DNA of 13,323 bases from CAYOCE01 sp964402405 (GTDB taxonomy: Bacteria; Pseudomonadota; Alphaproteobacteria; UBA7879). The notes under the pieces are model-generated. The model made no database searches, had not been told where the DNA came from, and saw nothing but the letters and a program-made list of their open reading frames with translations. Positions 5,228 through 13,271 of this stretch are shown piece after piece; position 1 is the first letter of the stretch; every line of letters starts with the position of its first letter. The translations under genes were made by a program, and so were the position numbers. The stretch covers positions 1 through 13,323 of the forward strand of contig CAYOCE010000039.1 of NCBI GenBank assembly GCA_964402405.1, given 5' to 3'.

Positions 5228-5779
5228 ATGCAGCTACCAAATTTTTTAACACTTCTACGTATTGGAATTTTGATTCCTTTTGTTGTCTTGTTTTATATCA
5301 AGGCCCCATGGGCCAGTTGGGGGTTGGTCGCTTTATTTTTGATCGCCTGTATCACTGACTATTTTGATGGATATTTTGCCAGACTTTGGCAACAGGAATC
5401 TCGGTTTGGGGCCTTCTTGGATCCCATTGCAGATAAGATATTAGTCGCAACAGCCCTATTAATGTTAACAGGCACAGGCCAGATTAATGGACTTAATTTG
5501 CTACCCGCGGTTGTAATTTTATGCCGGGAAATTTTGGTTTCCGGCCTGCGGGAATTTCTAGCCGAAGTCAAAATACAACTACCTGTCAGCCATACTGCCA
5601 AATGGAAAACAGGGATTCAAATGGCCTCTCTTTGTTGTTTATTATTTGATGAACCACGGCAAGCAACGTGGATACTCCATGATCTGGGGATTGGCTTGTT
5701 ATGGTGCGCAGGTGCCTTAACCCTCGTTACAGGTCACGATTATTGGCAAGCCTCCGTTAAATACCTATCCTCGAAATAA
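5228..5779 (+). CDS. pgsA: CDP-diacylglycerol--glycerol-3-phosphate 3-phosphatidyltransferase
   Basis: This 183-residue inner-membrane enzyme transfers a phosphatidyl group from CDP-diacylglycerol to glycerol-3-phosphate, the committed step to phosphatidylglycerol and cardiolipin. It has the complete CDP-alcohol phosphatidyltransferase motif D-x2-DG-x2-AR-x8-G-x3-D-x3-D (D44, D47, G48, A51, R52, G61, D65, D69). The N-terminus LPNFLTLLRIGILIPFVVLF is typical of PgsA. Several hydrophobic segments follow (about 10-24, 30-43, 72-108, 128-140, 150-168). I chose the ATG at 5228 because AAGGAG (5215-5220) sits 7 bases before it and family alignments begin there; an in-frame ATG at 5201 would add nine charged, non-conserved residues ahead of the ribosome-binding site. 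It follows aatA after 87 bases and ends four bases from the stop of the opposing tal gene, with no terminator visible between them. Confidence 0.94.
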   Translation: MQLPNFLTLLRIGILIPFVVLFYIKAPWASWGLVALFLIACITDYFDGYFARLWQQESRFGAFLDPIADKILVATALLMLTGTGQINGLNLLPAVVILCREILVSGLREFLAEVKIQLPVSHTAKWKTGIQMASLCCLLFDEPRQATWILHDLGIGLLWCAGALTLVTGHDYWQASVKYLSSK

Positions 5780-5783
5780 GATT

Positions 5784-6440
5784 TTATTTAAGAGATTTAG
5801 CCGTTTTCTCCCAATCAGCTAAAAATTGATTAAGGCCAATGGTCGTTAGGGGATGATTAAAGAGTTGATCAATGACAGTTGTAGGGGCCGTGACAATATC
5901 AGCGCCCGCTGTAAAGGCATCAATAACATGCCGAGGATGGCGAATGGATGCTGCGAGAATTTGGGTTTTGATGTGGGGATTGTTTTTGTAAATATCTGCA
6001 ATAGCTGCAATTAATCCAATACCATCCTCTCCAATATCATCAAGCCTACCAATAAAGGGGGAGATATAGGTGGCTCCAGCTTTCGCAGCCAAAAGAGCTT
6101 GCCCCACAGAAAAACAAAGGGTGACATTAACGGGAATCCCTTGTTGATCCAGGTGATAGCAGGCTTTTAGCCCTGCCGGTATTAAGGGGACCTTGATCAC
6201 AATGTTGGAGGCAACTTTACTCAGAGAAAGTGCTTCTTTCATCATTCCCTCAAAATCTGTGGCAATGACCTCAGCACTAACAGGACCTGAAATTAGCTGG
6301 GTGATTTCCTTTAGGACTTCTACAAAAGGCCGTCCAGATTTTGCAATAATAGAGGGATTTGTGGTGACTCCCTCCACTAGTCCCATATCATTTAAGCGTT
6401 TGATTTCTTGGGTATCTGCCCCATCAATAAAAAATTTCAT
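5784..6440 (-). CDS. tal: Transaldolase, short TalC/FSA-like type
   Basis: This 218-residue TIM-barrel enzyme belongs to the small transaldolase/fructose-6-phosphate aldolase group. It should move a dihydroxyacetone unit between sugar phosphates in the non-oxidative pentose phosphate pathway in the cytoplasm. Family hallmarks are MKFFIDGADTQEIKRL at the N-terminus, GVTTNPSII (24-32), the Schiff-base lysine in NIVIKVPL (K83), NVTLCFSVGQALLAAKAGA and the late QILAASIRHPRHVIDAFTAG and ADIVTAPTTVI segments. Length is normal. The ATG at 6440 follows a good ribosome-binding site, TAGGAGT (6451-6445). Transaldolase and true fructose-6-phosphate aldolase of this type are hard to separate by eye; transaldolase is more common. 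The gene runs head-on into pgsA with four bases between stops, and its upstream region is cut by the assembly gap at 6500, so the promoter cannot be seen. Confidence 0.93.
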   Translation of the reverse strand: MKFFIDGADTQEIKRLNDMGLVEGVTTNPSIIAKSGRPFVEVLKEITQLISGPVSAEVIATDFEGMMKEALSLSKVASNIVIKVPLIPAGLKACYHLDQQGIPVNVTLCFSVGQALLAAKAGATYISPFIGRLDDIGEDGIGLIAAIADIYKNNPHIKTQILAASIRHPRHVIDAFTAGADIVTAPTTVIDQLFNHPLTTIGLNQFLADWEKTAKSLK

Positions 6441-6469
6441 ATTTACTCCTAAATTGAAAACAAAAGGCT

Positions 6470-6636
6470 GTCATCCCCCGGCCCTGGAGCTTTAACAGCN
6501 NNNNNNNNNNNNNNNNNNNNNNNNNNNNNNNNNNNNNNNNNNNNNNNNNNNNNNNNNNNNNNNNNNNNNNNNNNNNNNNNNNNNNNNNNNNNNNNNNNNA
6601 CAGCACGAGAGAGCTTCGCTCGCGTTTTGGGATGAC
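6470..6636. repeat. Inverted repeat interrupted by the assembly gap
   Basis: GTCATCCC (6470-6477) and GGGATGAC (6629-6636) are exact reverse complements placed on either side of the N run. The gap is also flanked by ACAGC on both sides (6495-6499 and 6600-6604). A small GAGC-ttc-GCTC hairpin lies at 6611-6621. The pattern suggests that a dispersed palindromic repeat sits between tal and the RND gene and caused the assembly break. Confidence 0.5.
6500..6599. other. Assembly gap (100 N)
   Basis: Exactly 100 undetermined bases; this is the conventional placeholder for a scaffold gap of unknown length. It lies between the start of tal and the end of the RND permease gene. Confidence 0.98.
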
Positions 6637-6659
6637 GACGATCGCACTTGGGGATTCCC

Positions 6660-9600
6660 CTAAATCTTCTTCAGCTTCTTCTTAGCCAGCAAGGTGTAAA
6701 TAATAGGGATCACATACAGGGTGAACATGGTTCCAAAAGTCATTCCCCCAACCACAACCCATCCAATTTGGTGGCGGCTTTCAGCACCGGCTCCACCGGC
6801 AATCACGAGAGGCAACGCCCCCAACACCATGGCCAACGTTGTCATCAAGATTGGCCGTAACCGCAATAGGGTTGCTTCAAATACCGCGTCACGAATAGAT
6901 CCGCCCGTTTGGCGAATCTTATTGGCAAAGTCCACAATTAAAATACCATGTTTGGTAATCAGTCCAATCAACGTCACAAACCCAATATAGGTAAACATAT
7001 TAAAGGTACCCCCCGATATTTTCAAGGTAATCACCGCACCCGAGAGGGACAATGGCACCGTAAACATGATAATGAAAGGATCTGTAAAGCTTTCAAATTG
7101 GGCGGCCATCACGAGGTAAATGAAGATCAACGCAAGACCAAAAATAAAGTAAGTGGTGTTTTGGGATTCAATCAATTCCTTGGTGGCCCCTGAAAAGTCT
7201 GTTCTGATCGTCTCCGGTAAAACTTCGTCAGAAACCTCTCTGATGGCCTGAATTGCCTCGCCCAAAGACCTTCCTGGAAACAAGCGGCTGGTTAGGGTAA
7301 CCGAGCGCAATTGGTTGAAGTGGTTGATCTGGGTGGGTACAGCCTCTTTCTTAATGGTAACGAAATTGGACAGCGGGATCATCGCATCCTTGAATCCACG
7401 CACATAAATACGGCTGAGGTCATCTGGAGAGCGTCGGTCTTTTCCCTCAACAGAAACCACCACATCAAATTGGTCGCTATCCTTACGATAATCACTGGCA
7501 CGACGTCCTGAAAGCAAGGCATCCACGGTTTCTCCGATGGTGGCCACATCAACCCCCAAAGAGGCTGCCTTGTTGCGGTCAATATCAACCCTGAATTCAT
7601 GAAGGTCCGTTCCACGATCGGTTTGGGGCCATTCCATCACATTTTTAGCCCGTAGTGCGTGGGCCAATTGGGAAGCCGCCGCATTGATTTCTTGATAGGA
7701 TTTTGTTGTTTGCATCACGAAGGATACTTCGTCTGTACTTTTGCTACCGCCTCCTAAACTGGAAGTCACCCCAGAAAAGGCCTGTAATCCAATGACATCC
7801 CGCACATCTTGCCTGACAGAATCATTGATTTCTTTGGCTGAACGTTTCCGTTTATCCCAAGAACTAAGAATATTCCACGAAGTCGATCTAGGAGCCTGAA
7901 TAATGGTCATCCGTTTTTCAACCTCAGGGATATTGCGGAACGGTTCTTCTACATAGTTCATATGTTCTTTGATATAGGACAAAGTTGCCCCTTGAGGCGT
8001 GTGGGCCTGGGTTGTGATGATGCCTTGATCTTCTTGAGGCGCAAGCTCGGACTGCATCCCATAGAAACTGATCAAAAGCCCCGCAAGCACAAAGGCAAAA
8101 GCCGTTACAATAACAATCCCTTTATAGCGCAACGCCCATTGTAGGGAGATACCATACCAATGAGAAATATGACGATAAAAACGATCAGATAGATTTTCTT
8201 TTCCACTACTGTGGGCGGCAAGGAGTTTGGAGCACATCATAGGGGAAAGGGTCAGGGCCACAAATCCTGAAATTAACACCGCTCCCGCAAGAGTCAGCGC
8301 GAATTCCGTAAAGAGTTTTCCCATCTGTCCCTTTGAAAGGGCAATAGGAGCGTAAACAGCCGCCAGGGTAATGGTCATAGCGATTACCGCAAAGCTGATT
8401 TCTGTACTCCCCTTGATGGCGGCATCAAAGGGCTTCATACCACGTTCAATGTATCGATGCACGTTTTCCATCACCACAATGGCATCATCCACCACAAGAC
8501 CAATCGCTAGCACAATCGCGAGAAGGGTTAGGATGTTAATAGAAAATCCAAAAATATAAAGAAGAGCAAACGTTGTAACGAGAGACACAGGAATGGTCAC
8601 CAAGGGAATCATGGCCGCCCTAAAGGACCATAAGAAAGCGAGAATAACAATCAAAACGAATAGCGTTGCCTCTGCCACCGTGTGGTAAACCTCGTTAATG
8701 GACTCTTCAATAAACACAGATCGATCGAGGGCAATATCCAAGTGCACCCCTTTGGGAAGTTGCTTGATAATAGTAGGAAGAATTTTTTGCAATTCCCTTG
8801 AAATTTCAATGGGGTTTGCAATAGATTTCTTGATAATACCAATACCAACCGCCGGCTTATCGTTATATCGCACCAAGTCCTTTTCTTCAGCAGGACTAAA
8901 GTCAGCTTTTCCAATGTCCCCTAAACGCACCAAATAATCTTTGCGTTTGGTAATGATGATATCGTTAAATTCAGCAGGGGATTTTAAGTTTGCAGCAGTT
9001 GCCACGTGGAATTCTCGGTCATCTCCCTTAAGCCTACCACCTGGCACGTGAACGTTTTGTTTTTTAAGAGCAGCCATGACATCTTGAACCACAACACCAT
9101 AGGCTGACAGCTTAATAGGATTAAGCCAGATATGCATTTGATATCCATTGCCGCCAAAGATATCAATGGAGGCAACACCAGGGATAGCCTCAAGCTCGTT
9201 TTTAATGCGATGTTCTGCATAGTCTGCGAGATCAGAATTATTAATACCCTCCCCGAAAAGGGCGAGATATAAAATCGGGGACGCATCCGAGTCTGCCTTT
9301 TTAATGGTAGAACGCTTTGATCCCTCTGGCATTTTGGCTTGAACACGGGAAAGTTTATCCCGCACGTCAGACGCTGCATCATCTAAATCTCGTTCAGGAC
9401 GCAAGTGGATATCAATACGGCTAAGGCCAGCCTCGCTGCTAGAAGTCATGTAATCAAGCCCCTCAATTCCCGCCATCGCGGCCTCAAGGGGTTTAGTGAC
9501 TAGCGTTTCCACGATTTCAGGACTCGCGCCTGGATAGTCCGTTGTGACGCTAACAACAGGCTTTTCAATTTGAGGGTATTGGCGAATGGAAAGATATGTA

Positions 9601-9686
9601 TAGGCAACATATCCTATAATCACCATAATGAGGGTCATCACCGTTGCGAGAACGGGCCTACGAATACAAATTTCAGGTAATCTCAC
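6660..9686 (-). CDS. RND efflux permease, HAE1 (AcrB-like) family
   Basis: This 1008-residue inner-membrane protein is a proton-driven drug/solute exporter that works with a periplasmic adaptor and an outer-membrane channel. The typical N-terminus LPEICIRRPVLATVMTLIMV begins TM1. The two large periplasmic porter/docking loops (about 33-335 and after TM7) and the TM2-TM6 bundle (from about 339) are in order. TM4 has LAIGLVVDDAIVVMENVHR with the proton-relay pair D400-D401, and TM10 has GLITKHGILIVDFAN with K912, matching AcrB D407/D408 and K940. It is slightly shorter than AcrB, but the C-terminal TM12 and a basic KKKLKKI tail are present. The start is GTG at 9686, where family alignments begin, but the gap starts two bases upstream, so its ribosome-binding site is unseen and an earlier start is possible. 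The membrane-fusion gene precedes it in the same direction. Substrates cannot be predicted. Confidence 0.94.
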   Translation of the reverse strand: MRLPEICIRRPVLATVMTLIMVIIGYVAYTYLSIRQYPQIEKPVVSVTTDYPGASPEIVETLVTKPLEAAMAGIEGLDYMTSSSEAGLSRIDIHLRPERDLDDAASDVRDKLSRVQAKMPEGSKRSTIKKADSDASPILYLALFGEGINNSDLADYAEHRIKNELEAIPGVASIDIFGGNGYQMHIWLNPIKLSAYGVVVQDVMAALKKQNVHVPGGRLKGDDREFHVATAANLKSPAEFNDIIITKRKDYLVRLGDIGKADFSPAEEKDLVRYNDKPAVGIGIIKKSIANPIEISRELQKILPTIIKQLPKGVHLDIALDRSVFIEESINEVYHTVAEATLFVLIVILAFLWSFRAAMIPLVTIPVSLVTTFALLYIFGFSINILTLLAIVLAIGLVVDDAIVVMENVHRYIERGMKPFDAAIKGSTEISFAVIAMTITLAAVYAPIALSKGQMGKLFTEFALTLAGAVLISGFVALTLSPMMCSKLLAAHSSGKENLSDRFYRHISHWYGISLQWALRYKGIVIVTAFAFVLAGLLISFYGMQSELAPQEDQGIITTQAHTPQGATLSYIKEHMNYVEEPFRNIPEVEKRMTIIQAPRSTSWNILSSWDKRKRSAKEINDSVRQDVRDVIGLQAFSGVTSSLGGGSKSTDEVSFVMQTTKSYQEINAAASQLAHALRAKNVMEWPQTDRGTDLHEFRVDIDRNKAASLGVDVATIGETVDALLSGRRASDYRKDSDQFDVVVSVEGKDRRSPDDLSRIYVRGFKDAMIPLSNFVTIKKEAVPTQINHFNQLRSVTLTSRLFPGRSLGEAIQAIREVSDEVLPETIRTDFSGATKELIESQNTTYFIFGLALIFIYLVMAAQFESFTDPFIIMFTVPLSLSGAVITLKISGGTFNMFTYIGFVTLIGLITKHGILIVDFANKIRQTGGSIRDAVFEATLLRLRPILMTTLAMVLGALPLVIAGGAGAESRHQIGWVVVGGMTFGTMFTLYVIPIIYTLLAKKKLKKI

Positions 9687-9688
9687 TT

Positions 9689-9788
9689 NNNNNNNNNNNN
9701 NNNNNNNNNNNNNNNNNNNNNNNNNNNNNNNNNNNNNNNNNNNNNNNNNNNNNNNNNNNNNNNNNNNNNNNNNNNNNNNNNNNNNNNN
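9689..9788. other. Assembly gap (100 N) at the MFP-RND junction
   Basis: Exactly 100 undetermined bases separate the readable end of the membrane-fusion gene from the GTG start of the RND gene. The frame that runs through the N run to a TGA at 9683-9685 depends on an arbitrary placeholder length and should not be trusted. Confidence 0.98.
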
Positions 9789-10972
9789 TAATACGCCTGT
9801 AACTTTTTAGGATCTACCACCACGACAGGATACCCATCTTGGATACTTAATTGTCCTGCGGTAACGACCATTATTCCAGGCCTTAGACCTGTTGTTACTT
9901 CCACATCTTTTCCATTGCGTTCGCCCGTTTTAATGGGGGCTTTTCTCGCAACCCCATCCAAAACAGCATAAACATATTCCTGGCTTCCCTGGGTTTCAAT
10001 GGCAGACTCGGGAATAACCATTGCCCCTTGATGGGTTTCTACTTTCAAAATAATTGTAGCAAATAGACCTGGTTTTAATTCCTTGTTTCTATTGGGAATG
10101 ATAGCCCGAACCTTGATGCTATGTCCTTGGGGCTCGATCACCGGATCAATGGCTTCAATGGTTGCTGTATAAACATTGTTCGGAAATCCTTGAACTTCGA
10201 CGTCCACATCTTGCCCTACTTTTAATCTCTTTAGGTACATTTCTGATACCTGGAAATCTACCTTGATGGGATTAATATCCACAATGGTCAACAGATCTTC
10301 GCCAGGCTTGACGTAGGCACCCACGCTCACATTCTTGATGCTGACAATACCATCAAAGGGGGCTCGAAGGGTGGTGAGTTCTAATTTCTTTTGGGCTGTA
10401 TTTACAGATGCCTTTGCCATTTCCAACTCTGCCAAAGCCCGATCCTTATCTTTTTCAGGACCAACTTGCCGTTTAAATAGGTTTTCAGCACGGGCATAGC
10501 TTGCCTCGGCATGTTTCAACTTTGCCTCAGCCTCCTGCAGGCGCGCGAGATCAATCGCATCATCCAACTGAAGAAGGATCTCTCCCTTTTGAACCGCAGA
10601 ACCACTGGTAAAGAGGATATTCTTAATGACACCAGGCTCGGTCGGTTTAACGACAACGGTATCCATGGCCTCTAGTTTACCACTTACCTTTAACAGAACC
10701 TCAAAGTTTGTTGTTTTCACGGGCGCTGCAATCACCGAACGCGCCTCCATTTGTTTGTTTTCTTCTTCTTTCGGACGGTTCATCCATAAAATAACTGCAA
10801 GCCAGGCAGCAAGCCCAATGATAATGAGGAGTTCGACCAAAATCACAACCCATAAAAAGACGGGTTTAAAAATTAGTTCCTTCATCTTTGAAAAGTCTAT
10901 CTTTGGCATTGAAAATGCTATCTTTTTCATCGAAAAGTTTAATTTTTTTATTGGAAAGTTTATTTTCTTCAT
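9789..10972 (-). CDS. RND efflux membrane-fusion (periplasmic adaptor) protein, 3' end in gap
   Basis: At least 394 residues of an HlyD/AcrA-type adaptor that bridges the RND pump and an outer-membrane channel. A cytoplasmic tail (1-36) made of a seven-residue repeat precedes one membrane segment (about 37-64). The first half of the lipoyl/barrel-sandwich domain follows (about 80-150; VVVKPTEPGVIKNILFTSGS then AVQKGEILLQLDDA). Next come the alpha-hairpin (about 150-205; EAEAKLKHAEASYARAENLF onward), the second lipoyl half (TTLRAPFDGIVSIKNVSVGA), the beta-barrel (PIKVDFQVSEMYLKRLKVGQ) and a membrane-proximal domain ending VVVVDPKKLQAY. There is no lipobox, so it is anchored by the transmembrane helix. 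ATG at 10972 follows a very good ribosome-binding site, TAGGAGAGGGA (10985-10975), and a candidate promoter at 11006-11034. The last visible codon is TA plus an unread base, so the protein either stops right at the gap (TAA/TAG) or continues with Tyr. Adaptor and pump are evidently one operon. Confidence 0.92.
10865..10969 (-). repeat. Five-fold 21-bp / seven-residue repeat in the adaptor N-terminus
   Basis: Residues 2-36 of the membrane-fusion protein read as five tandem seven-residue units: KKINFPI, KKLNFSM, KKIAFSM, PKIDFSK and MKELIFK. The first four share the pattern K-(I/L)-x-F-(S/P); the last is degenerate. At the DNA level these are 21-base units with clear similarity among units 1-4. 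The tail is cationic with hydrophobic residues at every second position, and it would lie in the cytoplasm ahead of the membrane helix. Confidence 0.8.
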
Positions 10973-11005
10973 TATCCCTCTCCTAAGGGTGGGTACTCAA
11001 AATCT

Positions 11006-11034
11006 ATTTTAAAAAAAACACTTACGTAGATCAA
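11006..11034 (-). promoter_or_regulatory. Candidate sigma70-type promoter of the efflux operon
   Basis: On the minus strand TTGATC (11034-11029; 4 of 6) and TAAAAT (11011-11006; 5 of 6) are separated by 17 bases. The -10 box is 33 bases upstream of the ATG at 10972, leaving a short leader that contains the strong ribosome-binding site. Confidence 0.5.
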
Positions 11035-11129
11035 CAGGCACACACAATACCATATGTAGTTAATATATACTATACCCTTACGACGACCTTTGGCACTAAC
11101 TGTCTAATAAATTAATATATCTACTTTTA

Positions 11130-11138
11130 TTATACCAT
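11130..11138 (-). promoter_or_regulatory. Extended -10 element upstream of the efflux operon
   Basis: On the minus strand TGGTATAAT gives a perfect TATAAT with the TGn extension. There is no good -35 box, which extended -10 promoters can lack. It lies about 160 bases before the adaptor gene and may be a second, distal start site; the AT-rich setting makes chance possible. Confidence 0.35.
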
Positions 11139-11202
11139 TAAATAGAAAAAAATGGAACTTCAAATAAAAGTAAAGTATATGTTTTTGTTCAAGTCACTCT
11201 CA

Positions 11203-11345
11203 CGCCCTTTCAAACCACCCCCACGTAGGTGGGGGCCCATCCGCTTCCGCTAAAGCTTCAGCGTGACATTAATCACGCCGTAGCCCGCAGGGCGAAGGTG
11301 GATGGATCCCCTCCTGCGAGGGGATGGTTTAAGAAGGCGTGGATG
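11203..11345. repeat. MITE-like paired-hairpin element, copy A
   Basis: Hairpin 1 is CCCCCAC (11218-11224), loop GTAG, GTGGGGG (11229-11235). Hairpin 2 is ATCCCCTC (11306-11313), loop CTGC, GAGGGGAT (11318-11325). Between them lie GCGTGA-cattaa-TCACGC (11261-11278) and GCCC-gca-GGGC (11283-11293). The outer ends are related as imperfect terminal inverted repeats: CCTTTCAAACCACCCCC on the left against CCTTCTTAAACCATCCCC read from the right. The element lies just past the pepF stop. It recurs before pepF at about 13155-13265 with a different interior. Confidence 0.75.
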
Positions 11346-11364
11346 GTAGAAGTACGCAACATGA

Positions 11365-13131
11365 TCACACAGGCATTTTCTCTAAATCATCAATAAATCC
11401 TTCGATGACCTTTAACCCCTTGGTCCAAAAGGTTGATTCTTGGGGATTAAGGTCAAATGGTTTCAACAGATCCGTATATTTCAAGGTGCCCCCTGCCTTC
11501 AAAAGGTTTATATACTTGGCTTCAAACTCCGGATAGCCCTCTTGATAAAGGGTATAGAGGGAATTTACCAAGCAATCCCCGAAGGCATAGGCATAGACAT
11601 AAAAGGGAGAATGAATAAAATGGGGAACATAGGACCAATAATTGGCATATTCGGGACTCAGGTCAAAAATAGGCCCGAGGGCTGTTTTTTGATTGTTCAT
11701 CCAAATTTCTCCTAATCTGTGAACACTTAGCTCCCCTACTTTACGGGCATTATGAACCTCGCGTTCAAATTCATGGAAGGCGATCTGACGAACCGTTGTG
11801 GACAGCATATCCTCCACCTTACTGGCCAGGAGATTTCGTTTTCTGAGGGGATTCGTTTCCTTTGCAAGCAAGCTCTGAAACGTAAGCATCTCCCCAAAGA
11901 CCGAGGCTGTTTCCGCAACGGTCAGGGGCGTATTTGCCCCCAAATATCCTTGATCGGCTGACAAAATCTGATGCACCCCATGGCCTAGCTCATGGGCAAG
12001 GGTCATCACATCTCGGATTTTTCCATGATAGTTCAGCAAAATATACGGATGTACGCTGGGAACACCCGGATGGGAAAAGGCCCCCGAGTTTTTACCGGGA
12101 TTCAACCCCGCATCAATCCATTGTTTATCAAAAAAGTCTCTGCCTATAGCTGCCATGGAAGGGGAAAATTTTTGATACGCGGTCAACACAATATCTTTGG
12201 CCTCCTCCCAAGCAATGGGGGTTTCTTCTGCTATGACCAAGGGTGCTGAACGATCCCAATAGTTTAACCGCTCCATCCCCAACCATTTAGCCTTCAGCTT
12301 GTAATACCGATGGGACAATTGGGGATACATCTCTTTGACGGTGGAGGCCAATACATCCACAACCGTATCCTCAACTTGATTTTCCAGGTTCCTCGAGGAT
12401 ATAGGATTTGCATAGCCCCGCAGGCGATCCTCAACCTCTTTGTTTTTAGCGAGGGTATTGGTGATCAAGGAAAATAAATGAATATTATCCCCCAGGCCCT
12501 TGGCAAAGGCCTTGGCGGCAGTTTCCCTAACCTTAGGATCGGGATTTGTAAAACGATCAAGAACGTCGCTTTCACACAACTCCTGACCATCCACAGAAAA
12601 TCGTAGGCGGGCAAAAGTTTCATCAAACAACCTGGACCAATTGGCCTGGCTCACGATATATTTCTCGGCGAGGATTTGTTCTTCCTTTTTATCCAGCTGA
12701 TGGGCCTTAAACAGACGAACCTTCTCCAGCCAACTTTTGTAGGACTGCTTGGTTATGGCCTTTAAAACTTGATCAAATTTTTCAGGGCTCAGGTCATTAA
12801 TTTCCAGCGTAAAGAAAATCAACGGGGTTAAAATATCAACGGCAAATTCCTGGAGGGATTGGAAAAAATTAATATTTTCTTCATTACTATTATCCGTCGC
12901 ATACCTCAAAAATCCATAGGTCATTAATTTCCCCAAGATTTCCTGAATCTGCTCATACCGCTGAATTGCTTGCTCTAGTTCAGATGAAGAGATCTCTTGA
13001 ATCTTGCCTTCATATGTTCTGCAAAATTCGCGGGTATGCGTTTGGACAAGGTCCCTATCCTTTTGAATATTAGGATCCTTAGGGTCCGTATACAAATCGT
13101 TCAAGTTCCAGGAGGGAGTGGTATGTATCAT
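11365..13131 (-). CDS. pepF: Oligoendopeptidase F, M3B zinc metallopeptidase
   Basis: This 588-residue enzyme is a cytoplasmic zinc oligopeptidase that cleaves short peptides. The start SWNLNDLYTDPKDPNIQKD is typical of the PepF N-terminal domain, and the long helical middle (about 60-340) fits the M3 fold that encloses the active site. The zinc site is HELGH at residues 380-384 (H380, catalytic E381, H384), with the third ligand probably E407 in VAETASVFGE, the usual M3 spacing. Substrate-facing aromatic residues appear near the C-terminus (VPHFIHSPFYVYAYAFG). Length is normal for the family. The ATG at 13131 has TAGGA about 8 bases upstream. No promoter is obvious: a strong hairpin (13160-13177) stands only about 30 bases upstream of the start. 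A 392-base intergenic region separates it from the efflux operon, so co-transcription is uncertain. The M3B assignment is firm; the physiological substrates are unknown. Confidence 0.96.
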   Translation of the reverse strand: MIHTTPSWNLNDLYTDPKDPNIQKDRDLVQTHTREFCRTYEGKIQEISSSELEQAIQRYEQIQEILGKLMTYGFLRYATDNSNEENINFFQSLQEFAVDILTPLIFFTLEINDLSPEKFDQVLKAITKQSYKSWLEKVRLFKAHQLDKKEEQILAEKYIVSQANWSRLFDETFARLRFSVDGQELCESDVLDRFTNPDPKVRETAAKAFAKGLGDNIHLFSLITNTLAKNKEVEDRLRGYANPISSRNLENQVEDTVVDVLASTVKEMYPQLSHRYYKLKAKWLGMERLNYWDRSAPLVIAEETPIAWEEAKDIVLTAYQKFSPSMAAIGRDFFDKQWIDAGLNPGKNSGAFSHPGVPSVHPYILLNYHGKIRDVMTLAHELGHGVHQILSADQGYLGANTPLTVAETASVFGEMLTFQSLLAKETNPLRKRNLLASKVEDMLSTTVRQIAFHEFEREVHNARKVGELSVHRLGEIWMNNQKTALGPIFDLSPEYANYWSYVPHFIHSPFYVYAYAFGDCLVNSLYTLYQEGYPEFEAKYINLLKAGGTLKYTDLLKPFDLNPQESTFWTKGLKVIEGFIDDLEKMPV

Positions 13132-13154
13132 ATTTTTTTCCTAATCTATTAAAT

Positions 13155-13265
13155 TTGAACCCCCACGCAGGTGGGGGCCCACAAAATCACTGAGTGATGC
13201 ATTAAAAGTGCTACCGCACCATGGATCCCCTCCTTCGAGGGGATGGTTTGTTAAAGGGATGGTTT
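13155..13265. repeat. MITE-like paired-hairpin element, copy B
   Basis: Hairpin 1 is CCCCCAC (13160-13166), loop GCAG, GTGGGGG (13171-13177). Hairpin 2 is ATCCCCTC (13225-13232), loop CTTC, GAGGGGAT (13237-13244). The stems are identical to copy A while the loops differ. The interior is shorter (47 against 70 bases) and has its own palindrome ATCACT-g-AGTGAT (13186-13198). The motif GTGA-n-CATTAA is shared with the interior of copy A. GGATGGTTTG is repeated just outside hairpin 2 (13241-13250 and 13257-13266). Confidence 0.75.
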
Positions 13266-13271
13266 GTATTT

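Larger units (their letters stand above)
10973..11364. other. 392-bp intergenic region between pepF and the efflux operon
   Basis: No gene is supported here. The part next to the adaptor gene holds two promoter candidates (listed). The nine-base TTAATATAT occurs twice (11060-11068 and 11112-11120), 52 bases apart. From about 11203 to 11345 lies a paired-hairpin element (listed). Nothing resembling a regulator gene, such as tetR or marR, is present. Confidence 0.7.

Noticed and set aside
9683..9788. Reading the adaptor frame through the N run to TGA at 9683
   Set aside because: The frame depends on a placeholder of 100 N, whose true length is unknown.
11218..11325. Intrinsic terminators at the strong hairpins after pepF
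   Set aside because: The stems are strong, but no T-run follows in the pepF direction; repeat-element origin explains them better.
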